Assembly (NCBI GenBank): GCA_009663005.1
Contig: VIGQ01001031.1
Span: forward strand, 1 to 32,500
From: Actinidia chinensis
Taxonomy: Eukaryota > Streptophyta > Magnoliopsida > Ericales > Actinidiaceae
Reading direction: 5' to 3'
DNA: 32,500 bases
The notes beneath the pieces were generated by a model that saw nothing but the letters and a program-made list of their open reading frames with translations, made no database searches and was not told where the DNA came from. Position 1 is the stretch's first letter. Each line of letters starts with the position of its first letter. The position numbers and the translations under genes are program-made. Shown piece after piece: positions 10,049 through 20,140 of the stretch.

Positions 10049-10590
10049 TAGGCTTGTCCTGAGTTGTCGAGGCCCGGGCAAAAAATTTGAGGGCCCCCAA
10101 AATTTGAGAATTTTTGGGGGGCCCTAAATAAAAAATGGATATCCCTAAAAGGGTCATAATTTGAGTTTTTTAAATATTCCAAAATAAAAATGGTAATCCT
10201 AAAATTTGAGTATTGTTTTGGGGGTCTAAAATAAAAATGGATACCCTAACATGGCCATAATGTGAGTTTTCCAATATTCCAAAATAAAAATGGGTAGCCC
10301 TAAATTTGAGTATTTTTGGGGCCCTAAATAAAAATGATCCTATTTGAGTATTCAATATTCCAAAATAATAATGGGTAGCCTAAAATTTAAAACTTTTTGA
10401 GAATTTTTGGGGATCCTAAATAATTGGGTACCCCTAAAATGGGACTAATTTGAGGTTTCAATATTTCAAAATAAAAATTGATAGCTCTAAGATTTGAGAA
10501 TTTTTGAGTATTTGGGGGCCCTAAAATTTGAAATTTTTTTTTGAGGGCCCTAGGCTATGGCCTAGTATGCCTTGGCCCCGGGACGAGTCT
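10049..10590. mobile_element. Mutator-like non-autonomous element filled with internal tandem repeats
   Basis: It is flanked by GTGTTTCGTA (10039-10048) and GTGTTCGTA (10591-10599), a 9-10 bp target duplication typical of Mutator-like elements. The ends are TAGGCTTGTCCTGAG and, on the minus strand, AGACTCGTCCCGGGGCC. The interior consists of about five or six degenerate units of roughly 75-100 bp. Each has the phrases 'aatattccaaaataaaaatg', 'tgggtagccctaaaatttga' and 'tttttggggccctaaataaa'. Blocks 2 and 3 lack it: at the equivalent place they read 'tgtaatgcgatcaa' and 'tgtactgcaatcaa'. The frame at 10170-10355 is only the repeat read through. Confidence 0.8.
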
Positions 10591-10599
10591 GTGTTCGTA

Positions 10600-10919
10600 C
10601 TGCGATCAATTCCTAAATTTTTAAAAATTACACAAATATTGTTTTTATGAAAAAATTATAAGAAAAATTTTAAAGTTTTAAACAATTTTCAAACAAAACA
10701 TTAATTTTTTATTTTTTTTATTAAAATCATAAAATTTTGAAATATATAAATGCAAGCCTTTTATCAATGTTCGTTGGATGCATGCTTAACGAAATAAATA
10801 GAAGGTAACTAATAATCGCATTTATAGCAAAAATGACATGTTATATAACATCTTTTTAAAGTTCATGTATTATATTTTTTTAAATTGTCCTAAAATATAA
10901 AGGACCCTAGCTCCCAAAA
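10600..10919. repeat. AT-rich composite-block segment, copy 1
   Basis: It matches about 15740-16080 and 29975-30340 (the 'caattttcaaacaaaa', 'ttaaaatcataaaatttt' and 'tcctaaaatataaagga' segments). No gene is seen. Confidence 0.55.
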
Positions 10920-11480
10920 ACTTTGGGCTGGTCTTGTCTATTGGACGATGATCAGTATTTCTCTTAAATTAAAAATGATTTCTAGCCAATTAATTATTTA
11001 CATATACGGAGCTTAAAAGACATACATACTTTATCTTACAAATATTCTATAAAGAAGATTCTACAAGAATAATATGGTGGGGGTATTTTAGTAACCTAGT
11101 GTGATGGCACGTGCAATGCACACTTGAATTTTCTAAATTGGGTCATTTTATTGTTGTTCATCTATATTATGGCCAGCCTAGTTGTAACGAAATGACTTTT
11201 TTTAAAATAATTTTTGTCATTGGTTATGTTTTTAATTTTTTGGTCAATTTATTTTTTTAATTCATCTTTCATCAGAGGAAGTGAGAAATAAATATATTTT
11301 TTTTAGAAAAACCATTACTAAAATATAAATTATTTCAAAATTTACAAAATAAGTAATTCAAATGTATGACTAATTTGTAATTCTTTTAGAACTTTTCGGT
11401 GTCATTGTCCAACAATTTTTTTAAATAAATGTGAACTTACAATAGAAGCATCAGAACTAATTTTGAACATATTATCAAGA
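10920..11480. repeat. Segmental repeat block alpha, copy II (truncated)
   Basis: It begins 'ttgtctattggacgatgat' and ends after 'agaagcatcagaac', where the other three copies continue into a TIR element. It is the shortest of the four alpha copies and lacks that element and everything after it. Confidence 0.65.
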
Positions 11481-11489
11481 TTCCTTTAA

Positions 11490-11950
11490 AAGTTTTTTAT
11501 TTTTAAAAAATGACAAATTGGCCTTATATTTAGGAATTTTTAATTTATTTTATCATTACACCAATTAAAATAAATAAACATTATCTTTAAAAAAAATAAT
11601 AACAAATTTATCTTCTATGTATATTTAGATTAGGAACACTTAAAAATTAAAATTATTTAGATTAATTTTAAAATAAATTTTTTATTGGATAACATTTTTC
11701 TTTTTTTCAATAACGTTCCGATTAAAGTATTTTAAAACGTAAATTATTTAGATTATTCTTTTTAAAAAAATAAGTGTTGAAAAACAATAAAAATAACAAT
11801 AAAATAATTTATAAATAAATTGTATTTTGATAAAAAAAAAAGAATAATTATTTTATTTTAATGACTGTATTGAGAAATAAAATTAAAAACCTTAAATATA
11901 AACTCAATTTTATCGCTTTTGTATAAAAATTAGTTTCAATGGAAATCTCG
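11490..11950. repeat. AT-rich repeat, paralogue of 26512-27000
   Basis: Shared phrases include 'atgacaaattggccttatat', 'tcattacaccaattaaaata' and 'aagaataattattttatttt'. It is non-coding, and short frames here are AT-rich noise. Confidence 0.65.
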
Positions 11951-11959
11951 ACAGTAAAG

Positions 11960-12507
11960 TAAGGGTTGTCAATGGGCCGGGTCAATCCATGCTCATTTTT
12001 TGCGGGTTGGATGGGACTTTGGGCGGGTCCTATGGGTTTTGACTGGTCAATGAGGCGGGTTGAACTTGGGTCGGGTTTCAAAGATGAGATCTAAGTCCAG
12101 TCCACGGCCTTAAGGGGCTTAGACCTACGGATCGAGCCCTAGGCCTAGACCTACGGCATGTAAATTAAGATTTTTTTAAATATATTTTATTTTAAATTAA
12201 AAGATTAAAATATCAAAGATGAAAAAAAATAATACTAATTACTTAATCATCCATCACATTTGATTCTTTAATATAAAATAGAAATATTATAAAAAATTAA
12301 TTGCCTTCGATTGATCAAACGGTTAGATCTTTCGGGTTTATCCTGAGCCGAGTCATGGGCCGGTCTAGACTCAAATTTGAGCCCAACCTAACATGCAATT
12401 CTCTGGCGAAGACCAAATTTGAACCGAATCCTGAATCGGGACAAAGCCTATTAAACTGGACCAAATCTGAATCGACCTTGAATTGCGAACTTTTTTAACG
12501 ATCCTTA
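11960..12507. mobile_element. hAT-like MITE, 548 bp, 8-bp target duplication
   Basis: It is flanked by the perfect 8-bp duplication CAGTAAAG (11952-11959 and 12508-12515). The ends are TAAGGGTTGTCAA and, on the minus strand, TAAGGATCGTTAA (10 of 13 match). Subterminal 'gggccgggt' and 'gcgggttg' stretches are rich in GGGC/CGGG. The paralogous region at about 26940-27035 lacks it. A second member, inserted in the opposite orientation at another site, is 27084-27559. The frame at 11848-12081 and the one at 12301-12498 lie in the element and are not genes. Confidence 0.85.
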
Positions 12508-12519
12508 CAGTAAAGTGAA

Positions 12520-12807
12520 ATTTAAACCTCCATGTATAACTGTTTTTTTGTAGACCAAGTTTCTCTCAACTTCAAGTCAAGTCAAGGGAACTGCACTCTC
12601 TCTCCACCATACGTATCTTTAATTTTCTAGTGGCAGACACACTAATAGTCACGTGAACCAATAAATTAAATGGTATGTCTTTAATTTTCTAGTGGCAGAC
12701 ACACCTAATTGGTACGTCTCCTTCATGACTATTATGTGTATGTGCTATTAGAACTTAAAGACGTGTTGTTTCTTGTGTGAAGAGACGTATGGTGCACTAC
12801 TATTGGT
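12520..12807. repeat. Composite-block leader segment, copy 2
   Basis: It matches 27020-27085 plus 27560-27690 and, more loosely, 8830-9010: 'tagaccaagtttctctcaac', 'tcaagtcaa', 'ctctctctcc' and 'tttaattttctagtggcaga'. It contains an imperfect direct repeat of the 'taattttctagtggcagaca' phrase (12611-12640 and 12683-12703). Confidence 0.55.
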
Positions 12808-14098
12808 AAATTGCTACGCGCCCCTCCCCGTCCCCTTGTCCCTCCCGCACTTTTTACACTTATACTCCTCTCCCATAAATCTTTTTCTATCCTCCTCCCT
12901 CAATTAATTAACCCCCTTTTTACATTTTTTAGCTCTTTTTTTTTCAGTAACACCCCACCCCCCCCCCCCCCACCCACCACCCCCCCCCGCCCCACCACCC
13001 CACCCCCCCCTTTTTTTTAGCTATGTTTTTTTTTTTTTCCCAGTTATCCTCTTTTTTTTAGAATTTTATTTCTTTTCTTTTCTTAGTTTTTTGTTTTATT
13101 TTTTTATTAATCAGTTTTGTTTATTATTTTTTTCTATTAATTTTTTTAATTTAATTTTTAACACATGAGAGAGCCTCTTTATTCCTTTAAATTCCCCACA
13201 AATTCTTGACACATGTCAAACCTCCACCTCCCTTTAAATTACCCGACCAATTCTTGACACATGTCAGAATCTCTCCCTTCCTTTAAATTACCCCATCAAT
13301 TCTTGACATATGTCAGAACATCCTCTTCCCTTTAAATTACCGCAGAACCCTTGACACATGTCAGAATTTCTCACTCTCTTTAAATTATCCCACCAACCCT
13401 TGACTCACATCTCCCTCCCTTTAAGTTATCCCACCAATTCTTGACACATGTCAGAACCTCCCCCTTTAAATTATCCCACCAACCCACACCCCTCCCTTTA
13501 AATACTCATCTCAAGATGTTGAGAATTCAGTTCGGGGATATTAAAAAGTCAGTTCGGGAATTTTGATACGTTTTTAAAATTTTTATAAATAATGATTTCC
13601 AAAAATTCTACAATTAAAAAATAATAAAAGATTCATTTATAAAAAAATCATTAAAAAAAAACAAACAAATGAAAACAAATCAACAAACTAAAAAAAATAC
13701 ACAAAATTAAAAAACATAGACATTTTTATAATTTTTTATATTTCTTCGTCAACATGGTCTGAAAAAGTATAAATTTTTATAGAATATTTTTAAAAAATTC
13801 ATATATGTATTTGTTTATATATTTTCATGTATTTATTTTTTGGGTATTATTATATATTTGCAAGCTAATAGTTTTTAGTATAACTCCTAAAATTTACAAC
13901 TAAAAACAATATTTGATCTAAAAAATTAAAAAAAAGTTATTAAAAAAAATAAAGAAAAAAAAACTGATTAGAAAAAAACACAAAACTAAAAAAGCAAAAA
14001 CTTAAAAAACAGGGGAGGGAAAAGGAAGGGGCATAATGGTATTTTCAGGTGTGGGGCAGGGAGGGGTTTTTGTCAAAGAGGGCGCGTAGCAGCTCTAT
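12808..14098. mobile_element. Large foldback (long-TIR) element, about 1.29 kb
   Basis: The left end carries GCTACGCGCCCCTC (from 12813), and the right end, read on the minus strand, carries GCTACGCGCCCTC (from 14090 backwards). The flanks actattggt (12799-12807) and actaattgt (14099-14107) would be a 9-bp duplication with two mismatches, and block 1 has no insertion there. Pyrimidine-rich left sequence (12830-13150) and purine-rich right sequence (13650-14060) can pair over hundreds of bases. A 'ggcataatggtattttc' phrase near the right end links it to the elements at 25647 and 28853. The poly-C/T frame at 12811-13020 is not a gene. Confidence 0.7.
13161..13505. repeat. Tandem array of a roughly 48-bp unit carrying the palindrome TGACACATGTCA
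   Basis: About seven units follow the pattern 'cc.tttaaattaccccaccaattc' plus TTGACACATGTCAGA. The 12-bp palindrome is exact or one base changed at 13207, 13255, 13304 (TGACATATGTCA), 13352 and 13442, and decayed at 13401 (TGACTCACAT), so the start-to-start spacings are 48, 49, 48, 49 and 41. The array sits between the arms of the foldback element. TGAC cores of this kind are bound by WRKY and TALE homeodomain proteins, but whether any protein binds here is unknown. Confidence 0.85.
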
Positions 14099-14206
14099 AC
14101 TAATTGTCATAAGAATTGAAAACATGACTATTAGTGGTGCATGATACATATTTTAGGACAATTATTGGGATGTGGTACCATATTGTAGAGCACACTGTTT
14201 GTGTTG

Positions 14207-15182
14207 GAAGTCAAGTCACGGAGAAATCTCGGCTACAACAATATGGAGCGGAGCCACGTGAGGACAAATGAGGGTAGTTGATTCTACTAAAAAAAATTAT
14301 ACTAATTTTTTAATAAAATTTATTATAAATATAATTTTGATTCCACAAAAATTAATAATTTTTTCTAAATTTTATAAATTCTATAATTTTGATCATACTG
14401 AACATAAATTTTGATTTTTTTGATCCCACTGAATATTCATTTTGACTTTGTACCTTGAGTCTGAAAATGGTGTTTGTGTGAAGGTGGAGCAATAGGAGAA
14501 TTTTAGCCAACACAACCGATATGATCCGCTACGAAGGTGAAGGTGAACAAAAGGAGAATGTCGGCCACAACAAAAATATGACCCATCAGGAGTATGAAAA
14601 TAGTCACGGCTGTTTGTTGGACCTGGTGGAGTGGGTCTCTGTGGCACAGTTTCCGCTTCCGCCTGTTGAAAAAGGGGAGAATCGCAGCCCAGAACAAAAC
14701 AGATAGGACCAAAACACTAAGGTGAGGTGAGCTCTTACAGGAGGATCTCAGCCACCACAAACATATAGGGACCCCTCGTCAAGGCGTCTGAAAAAAATAG
14801 TCACGACTGTTTATGTGAAGGTGAGCAACATGAAAATCTCAACCACAAACAAACAACATATGAACCGACATGGGGTCTGGAAAAAAATAATCACCGCCTC
14901 AAAGTGGCCCCCTTTCCACTTTGTGCTGATTTTGCAGTGTAGGGCTTCAGCAAGGGGGAGTGGTCATATGTAGCTGTTTTGATTAAAGTTGGGAAAAAGA
15001 AGAAAAAATAAGGGTGGGCTGGAGCCCATTGTAACCCATGAAAGCTTGTTTGCTGAGTTTGTATAATAGATTCAATAATTAACTCTGCTTTCGACAAAGT
15101 ACCTCACACCATTCATTGGAAGAGTTGATGTGAGATTGTCAAGCGAAACCAAACATATTGAATCATGGAACGCTCATAATTC
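14207..15182 (-). pseudogene. DUF247 C-terminal pseudogene with amplified membrane-anchor module (composite block 2)
   Basis: From 14880 to 15182 the sequence matches the stretch of copy 2 that encodes WHNWKATLRRDYF back to the YMTQYVWFLDNLIDSS region, then stops. The N-terminal two thirds are absent. Downstream (14207-14880), the module encoding the helix TPWRVI..VV.AVILLL..T.IQTV is repeated some six times in units of about 84 or 63 bp, where a normal gene has one. Two units are disturbed (about 14600-14720) and one is split by a TIR element (14241-14457). Minus-strand frames at 14393-14647 and 14503-14760 are readings of these repeats. There are many stops and frame changes, so it is a relic, though the repeats were clearly generated from coding sequence. 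Confidence 0.75.
14241..14457. mobile_element. Non-autonomous TIR element, second copy of the 9091-9350 family
   Basis: The left end GGAGCGGAGCCACGTGAGG matches the left end at 9091, and the interior shares 'ataaattc' and 'ttttgatcccactgaa' phrases. The right end (TTTTGACTTTGTACCTTGA) is degenerate. It interrupts a membrane-anchor repeat unit, as in block 1, so the insertion may predate the split of blocks 1 and 2. Confidence 0.5.
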
Positions 15183-16080
15183 CCAATTAGACTGATTTAG
15201 AGAGAAAATCAAAATACAAAGTTAAAGTAAGATTTAAAAAAATACCAAGGATAAAGAGTTCGTTGGATGGATAAAAAATACAGGGACTATTTGTAATTTT
15301 ACCCAGATATTTTTATAATGCTTCAGTGAATCCTAATATTTGGAATTCGAGTTTTAGTTTTAGTTAGAAGAAAGCAGCTATTTTTTGGTTGGGAGGAATC
15401 TCTTGACGACAATCTGCTGATTATAGTTAGTTTTAAATGGATTCTCCTAGATGATAATTATTTAAATGAATATTTTGAGATGGAAATGGGATTGAAGTCA
15501 CATGTCACGGAAACCGTGAATTAGATGGTGGAGACAATTAGTCTATCGATTTTTTTCTAAAGTATAAAAATCCGTAAACTTATAAGTTTTATGAGATAAT
15601 GATGTCATAATCTTTGGCTTTTATTTATTTTATTTCAATATGCGTAGAGATTGGGAAGAGAGGGGTGATGGAGTGGGGTGGGCGGTGGATTTGGCATTGG
15701 GGAGTTAAGATGAGAGCATTATGGTTTTGTTTGTAATGCGATCAAGTATCTAAAATTCTAAAAAAAATTATACAAATGTTATTTTTTAAAAAAAATTACA
15801 AGAAAAATTTTAAAGTTATAAACAATTTTCAAACAAAATATTTTTTTATTAAAATCATAAAATTTTTAATATGTAAACATTTTATCAACGTTCCTTTGAT
15901 GCATGATTAACGAATAGAATACAAGACAAATAATAATATCATCTCTTTCATTACAAACATAGTAAAAGTGACATGTTTATCCCCCTTTATATTCTTCTAA
16001 TGACATCATTTTCAAGTTCGTGTATATTTTTTTTAAATTGTCCTAAAATATAAAGGAGCACTAGCTCCAAAAAACTTTTG
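15183..16080. repeat. Composite-block segments, copy 2
   Basis: It is shared with 28263-28590 plus 29841-30340: 'gagagaaaatcaaaatacaa', 'gggaggaatctcttgacgac', 'ccgtgaattaga' and the AT-rich 'aaacaattttcaaacaaaat'. It holds the empty sites of the Tourist-like MITEs (the site of the one at 28597 is at 'caattagtctatcga', about 15535-15550). No gene is seen. Confidence 0.65.
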
Positions 16081-17620
16081 GTCGGCCTTGTCTATTGGAC
16101 AGTGACTAGTATTTCTCTTAACTTAAAAATGATTTTTAGCTAATTAACTATTTACGTATACGGAGATTAAAAGACATAAATCCTTTATATATTCTACGAA
16201 AAATCTATAAAGAAAATTCTACGAGAATAATATGATGAGGGTATTTTAGTAAACTAGTGGGATGCAAATGGAGAATTTGCTAAATTGGGCCATTGGATCA
16301 TCATATAAGGTTCATCTATATTATGGCTGGATCAATGTATGACGAAATGACTTTTTTTTAATTGTGTTTTATAATTGGTAAACATTTTTTATTTTTTGGT
16401 TAATTTTTTTTAAAAAATCAATTTATTTTTTATTAGAGTAATTGATAAAAATAAACATAATTTTTTAGGGAAAAAAATACTAAAATCTAAAATATTTTAA
16501 AATTTACAAAATAAAGCAATTCAAATCATCCAACAAGCTCGTGGTAAGACCCACAAGTTGTCACACTATTTTCTCATAAAGTGAGAAAAGGAAACTTGCC
16601 CAAATACTATTACTCCCGATGAACTTATTGTACACTTTTCAGATGGTAAAAGTTAATAAATAAATTATGACGGAGGAAGAACAATTTAGAAGAAAAACCA
16701 AACGATATGACAAGTTTGTAAAAATAGAATACATAAACAATGCCCATAAGATGGAGACTCGCCAAATATTAAAATTAAAAACAAAAGAATATCTCTCTCT
16801 ATATAAGACTAATTTTTAATTCTTTGAGAACTTTCCAACCATTTTTTAAATAAATGTGAAAACCCTTTGCAATAGAAGCATCAGAACGACAAAAGAGATG
16901 TAAATTACACATACCTCCCCTGAGATTTGTGGGTTAAGCATATTCTCCTGAAACTTAACCTCTGCCACATCCTCCATAACCCCCAGAGAGGAACAGAAGG
17001 GAAGAGAAGAAGGTGAGTGTTGAGAGATTATTTATTTGGGTGTGGTTTAATATGATTTAAATGAGAGAGCAGAGGATAATAAGGTAAGGGATGAAGTATT
17101 TTGGGTTTTGGTGAGGAACAGAAGATGAATAGTTGAGGGACTGCTAAGTATTTGCAAGTTTTTCTATCAAGGCTGTTGAAACTTGAAAGACAACCTCTGA
17201 CAGGGGGAATCAGCCTTAATCACAAACCTCCGGCGATGTATGTGTTATTTTAACCCCCAAAAAAATTATGGTATTTCTTTTTTAGAAGGTAATTATAACC
17301 AATAGACTGACGTCACTGACTTGTTCCTCTTGGAGTGAATGCTCAATCACTCGGACTTAGAGGCCCATTAAAATACGGCTGCGAGGCCGAAACCAAGTCA
17401 TGGGCGTAAACCTAGATCTAAATGTGGGCTTTGAGGAGAACGTTATAACATAATGTGGGCTTTAAGCCCATAATAGAATGGGAGCTCAATCCAAAGCACA
17501 AAAAGATGTTTTAGTTGTTTTAATTTTCAAGTTTTTTTTTAGTGAATATTTTTTACCATTTGATAAAAAAAATTATATTTTTTTGAAAATCTAAAAATGT
17601 AAAAATTTTGTTCAAATTTA
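16080..17620. repeat. Segmental repeat block alpha, copy III
   Basis: It is the most complete match to copy IV (30340-31690) and contains a TIR element at 16900-17253. Similarity to copy IV persists through the AT-rich tail to about 17620. It is non-coding. Confidence 0.7.
16900..17253. mobile_element. TIR element, copy in block alpha III
   Basis: The left end is TGTAAATTACACATACCTCC. The right end, read inverted, is GTTAAAATAACACATACATC followed by GGAGGTTTGTG. The interior is shorter than in 2607-3170 (354 against 564 bp). It is inherited with block alpha. Confidence 0.6.
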
Positions 17621-18590
17621 TAATAAAACAAAGAATTTAGCTAATAATATAAGTTAAAAATATATTTTTTTATCTTTAGTGCAATATTTGTTAAATTAAA
17701 TAAAAATTTTATATTTTCAAACTCATTTCATCAAGAAAAATCTAATTTGATCAAATGATTAAAAGAAGTTCACTAAAACCAAACACTACACCTTTTTTTG
17801 ATGTTCACGATAATTGAGAGAGATCGTGAGACCAGAAATCAATGCAGACCTTGATAGAAACAGATCTAAGTCAGCTAATGAAGAAGAAGAGAGAGATCCT
17901 TGGAGGTCTGAAAGTAGCTAACATTTTGTTCAAAAAACAATCTTAAGCTTTAGATAAGTCTAGTACTTACCAAATTAAAGTTTTGAATTGAAAATGAAAA
18001 ATAAATGAATAAAGAAATATTAATAAAAAAGGCCACAGAATAAGTATTTTGTAATTTGATACTTTATAGATTAATACAATAGAAATTATGTATTATTTTA
18101 CCTATTATTAATGAAAGCGATTGATATGTATGATTTGAGGAAAATTTAAATTATTGTGGTAAGATTTAATTAGAAAAGCTGATAAAAGTGGGGAGAGATT
18201 CTAAGATCGTAGAGATTTTTAATCAAATTGCAAATTATGTTTATGGTAAAAATAATTTAAAATTTAATATGGTGTAAATAAGGGCAAATTTAGAATATTT
18301 AATAGAATATAACTTCCTTGTAACATTATTTAAAGCTTGAGATGTATATTTGATCACATGGATAACTCTTAGAATATGTCAGGATTGTTTGAATACTATA
18401 AAACCCTTGATTTACCTCATTGGACACTAATTGTTTTTCAAGTGAAATAGTTAAATGTCTGATCCATCAAGTAGTATAAGAGTTAAGGTCCATAGGCACG
18501 ATTCTCTCACTAAACACCAATTATAAGACATTAAACATTAGTCATTGATTTTGATGGTTAAGGTTTTTAGCACCATCTTCGTTACATAAA
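17621..18590. other. AT-rich intergenic stretch
   Basis: No gene, RNA or clear mobile element is seen. The right part of a possible Tourist-like element may end near 17790 ('aaaaccaaacact'), mirroring the GGGCTTGTTTGG start visible in copy IV at 31537, but the left end is missing here. The rest is low-complexity A/T sequence. Confidence 0.35.
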
Positions 18591-18594
18591 CATT

Positions 18595-19150
18595 AATATC
18601 AACTCCAACTCGAATCATCATTTTCATCTCTATCTGCAAAACTATCAATTTTTCACTTTTTCCTCCCAAATTTAATAGAATTTTTAAAATTTTTATTATG
18701 CTTAATATTGATCTCATTTTAAAAGTCTCATCAATATCTTTCTAATAATATTAATTTTATAAAAAACAAATTTAAAATTTATACTTTTACAAAAAATTAT
18801 ATTAAAAAATAAAAATAAAGATGGATCTCCAAATATGAATACTCAAATTAAGATCTCCATTTTAGAGACTCAAAATAGTGCAGGGTTGGAATGACTTGGT
18901 CTCCATTTTAGAGTTTTAAAGATGAGTTGTAGATGCTCTAAGAACAACTCCAACCCACTTCCAAAATTCTATTTTGGAGGTAAGAACTACTCCAATCTAC
19001 CTCCCAATTTAAAGTATCCAAAATCGAGATTTCAAATTTGGTCTCCAAATTTGGAGACTCCTCACACAAATGGAGGCTCATCCTCCAACCTAGAAACTTT
19101 GAAAAATACCAATTTTTTCTATTTTGCCTTTTATATTTTTTGTACTTGAT
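18595..19150. repeat. Repeat with 'ctctaagaacaactccaacc' signature, probable MITE cluster
   Basis: The phrase at about 18936-18955 and the related 'caactccaactcgaa' at 18601 resemble the ends of a plant MITE family whose ends read GGGTTGGAGTTGCTCTTAGA. Several internal palindromes (AAATTTGGTCTCCAAATTTG near 19034) occur. Frames on both strands at 18922-19195 are symmetric products of the repeat. Exact element limits cannot be set. Confidence 0.4.
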
Positions 19151-19439
19151 GTGGATTTTTCTAAAATAACATAAAACTGTAGTATATAAATTCATATTAT
19201 GTAAATTTACACTATTACGAAGATCTCAACAATATTTTAAATAAGATTCATATGAAATATATTCAATTAATAAGTATACAAATATCATAATTTGATTTTT
19301 TTAAGGAATAGTTATATAATTGAATTTTAATAAAAGTTAGAAGAATTGGAGGAAAAGTGAAGGAATAGTTGAATTTTGAATGAATTAAGTAAGTTGTTAG
19401 AAAAAATGGAGTGGAAATAGAGGTGTATGGAAATGGGAG
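19151..19439. other. AT-rich stretch without recognised features
   Basis: No gene or repeat could be supported between the MITE-like cluster and leader-like block B copy II. Confidence 0.4.
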
Positions 19440-19960
19440 TTAGCTGGAATATGCATTTTCATTCAACGCTCTTTATCTCACCTGGCGATCTTCTCTCTCT
19501 TTTCCCTCGCCGACCCACGCTTGTGACCGTCGCCGCACCACTGTGCGACCACTAGCAAACACCATCTCTCGTCTCAATTCACTCTCTCTCTCTCGCACAC
19601 ACACACACCCCTTGCACCAACCGCCCCAAGCACCACCATTTCCCCTTTCCTTTTCTCCTCTTCGCAATTTCCCTAAATTTTTCCTTTGACCTAAAATTTC
19701 TCCTCATTTGACGAAATGGATTCGCCAGCGTAATGTCTCATGCCTAGAACCGGGACACCGTAGGATTTGGTGATTTGACAATGTGGGTTTGGCACTATTT
19801 TAAACTTGATTTATATTTTATAAATAGCAGAAAATATGAAATTACATGTTTATTAATTGATTATTACCGAGTGGGCAAAGTTAAATATTAGAAAGTTTAC
19901 CTGTTTAGTTAATTATGATTAGACGAAGGGGCTAAATTATTTCGTTATAGAACCAAATTT
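19440..19960 (+). repeat. Leader-like block B, copy II
   Basis: It is a paralogue of 4680-5260 with the same order of TCTC-rich, CCGCCGCACCAC-type, 'ccctaaatttttccttt' and 'ttgacgaaatgg' segments, followed by 'aaccgggacaccgt'. The frame at 19473-19667 on the minus strand is a reading of the CT-rich stretch. It lies about 200 bp beyond the 3' end of DUF247 copy 2 and points towards it. Confidence 0.5.
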
Positions 19961-20001
19961 ACATAGTTTGTGACCATTATTCGCACACGATCACAACTCC
20001 A

Positions 20002-20055
20002 CCAACGATTGGTATACTGGTAGTCCAATCACTTGGCCCCTAGGAACCCTTAAGT
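20002..20055 (+). mobile_element. SINE-like fragment, paralogue of 5978
   Basis: It carries an A-box-like 'gattggtatactggtagtcc' in the same position relative to the DUF247 3' end as in copy 1, but it is shorter. Only the paralogy supports it. Confidence 0.3.
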
Positions 20056-20140
20056 AGTTAAACATGATGGGGAAAGAAAAGAAAGTACAGGACCATCAAT
20101 TATTTAAGTAGATTACAAACTGTAAATATATATTCATCTC

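Noticed and set aside
12811..13020. Plus-strand frame with a proline-rich tail
   Set aside because: It is the poly-C/T left arm of the foldback element at 12808-14098; the proline run comes from a C homopolymer with no conserved start or family.
13161..13505. Tandem array considered as a CRISPR-like repeat
   Set aside because: Spacers are repeats of each other, not unique, and the setting is a plant transposon.
18922..19195. Opposed frames of 75 and 85 codons
   Set aside because: They lie in a MITE-like palindromic repeat ('aaatttggagac') and mirror each other across strands.
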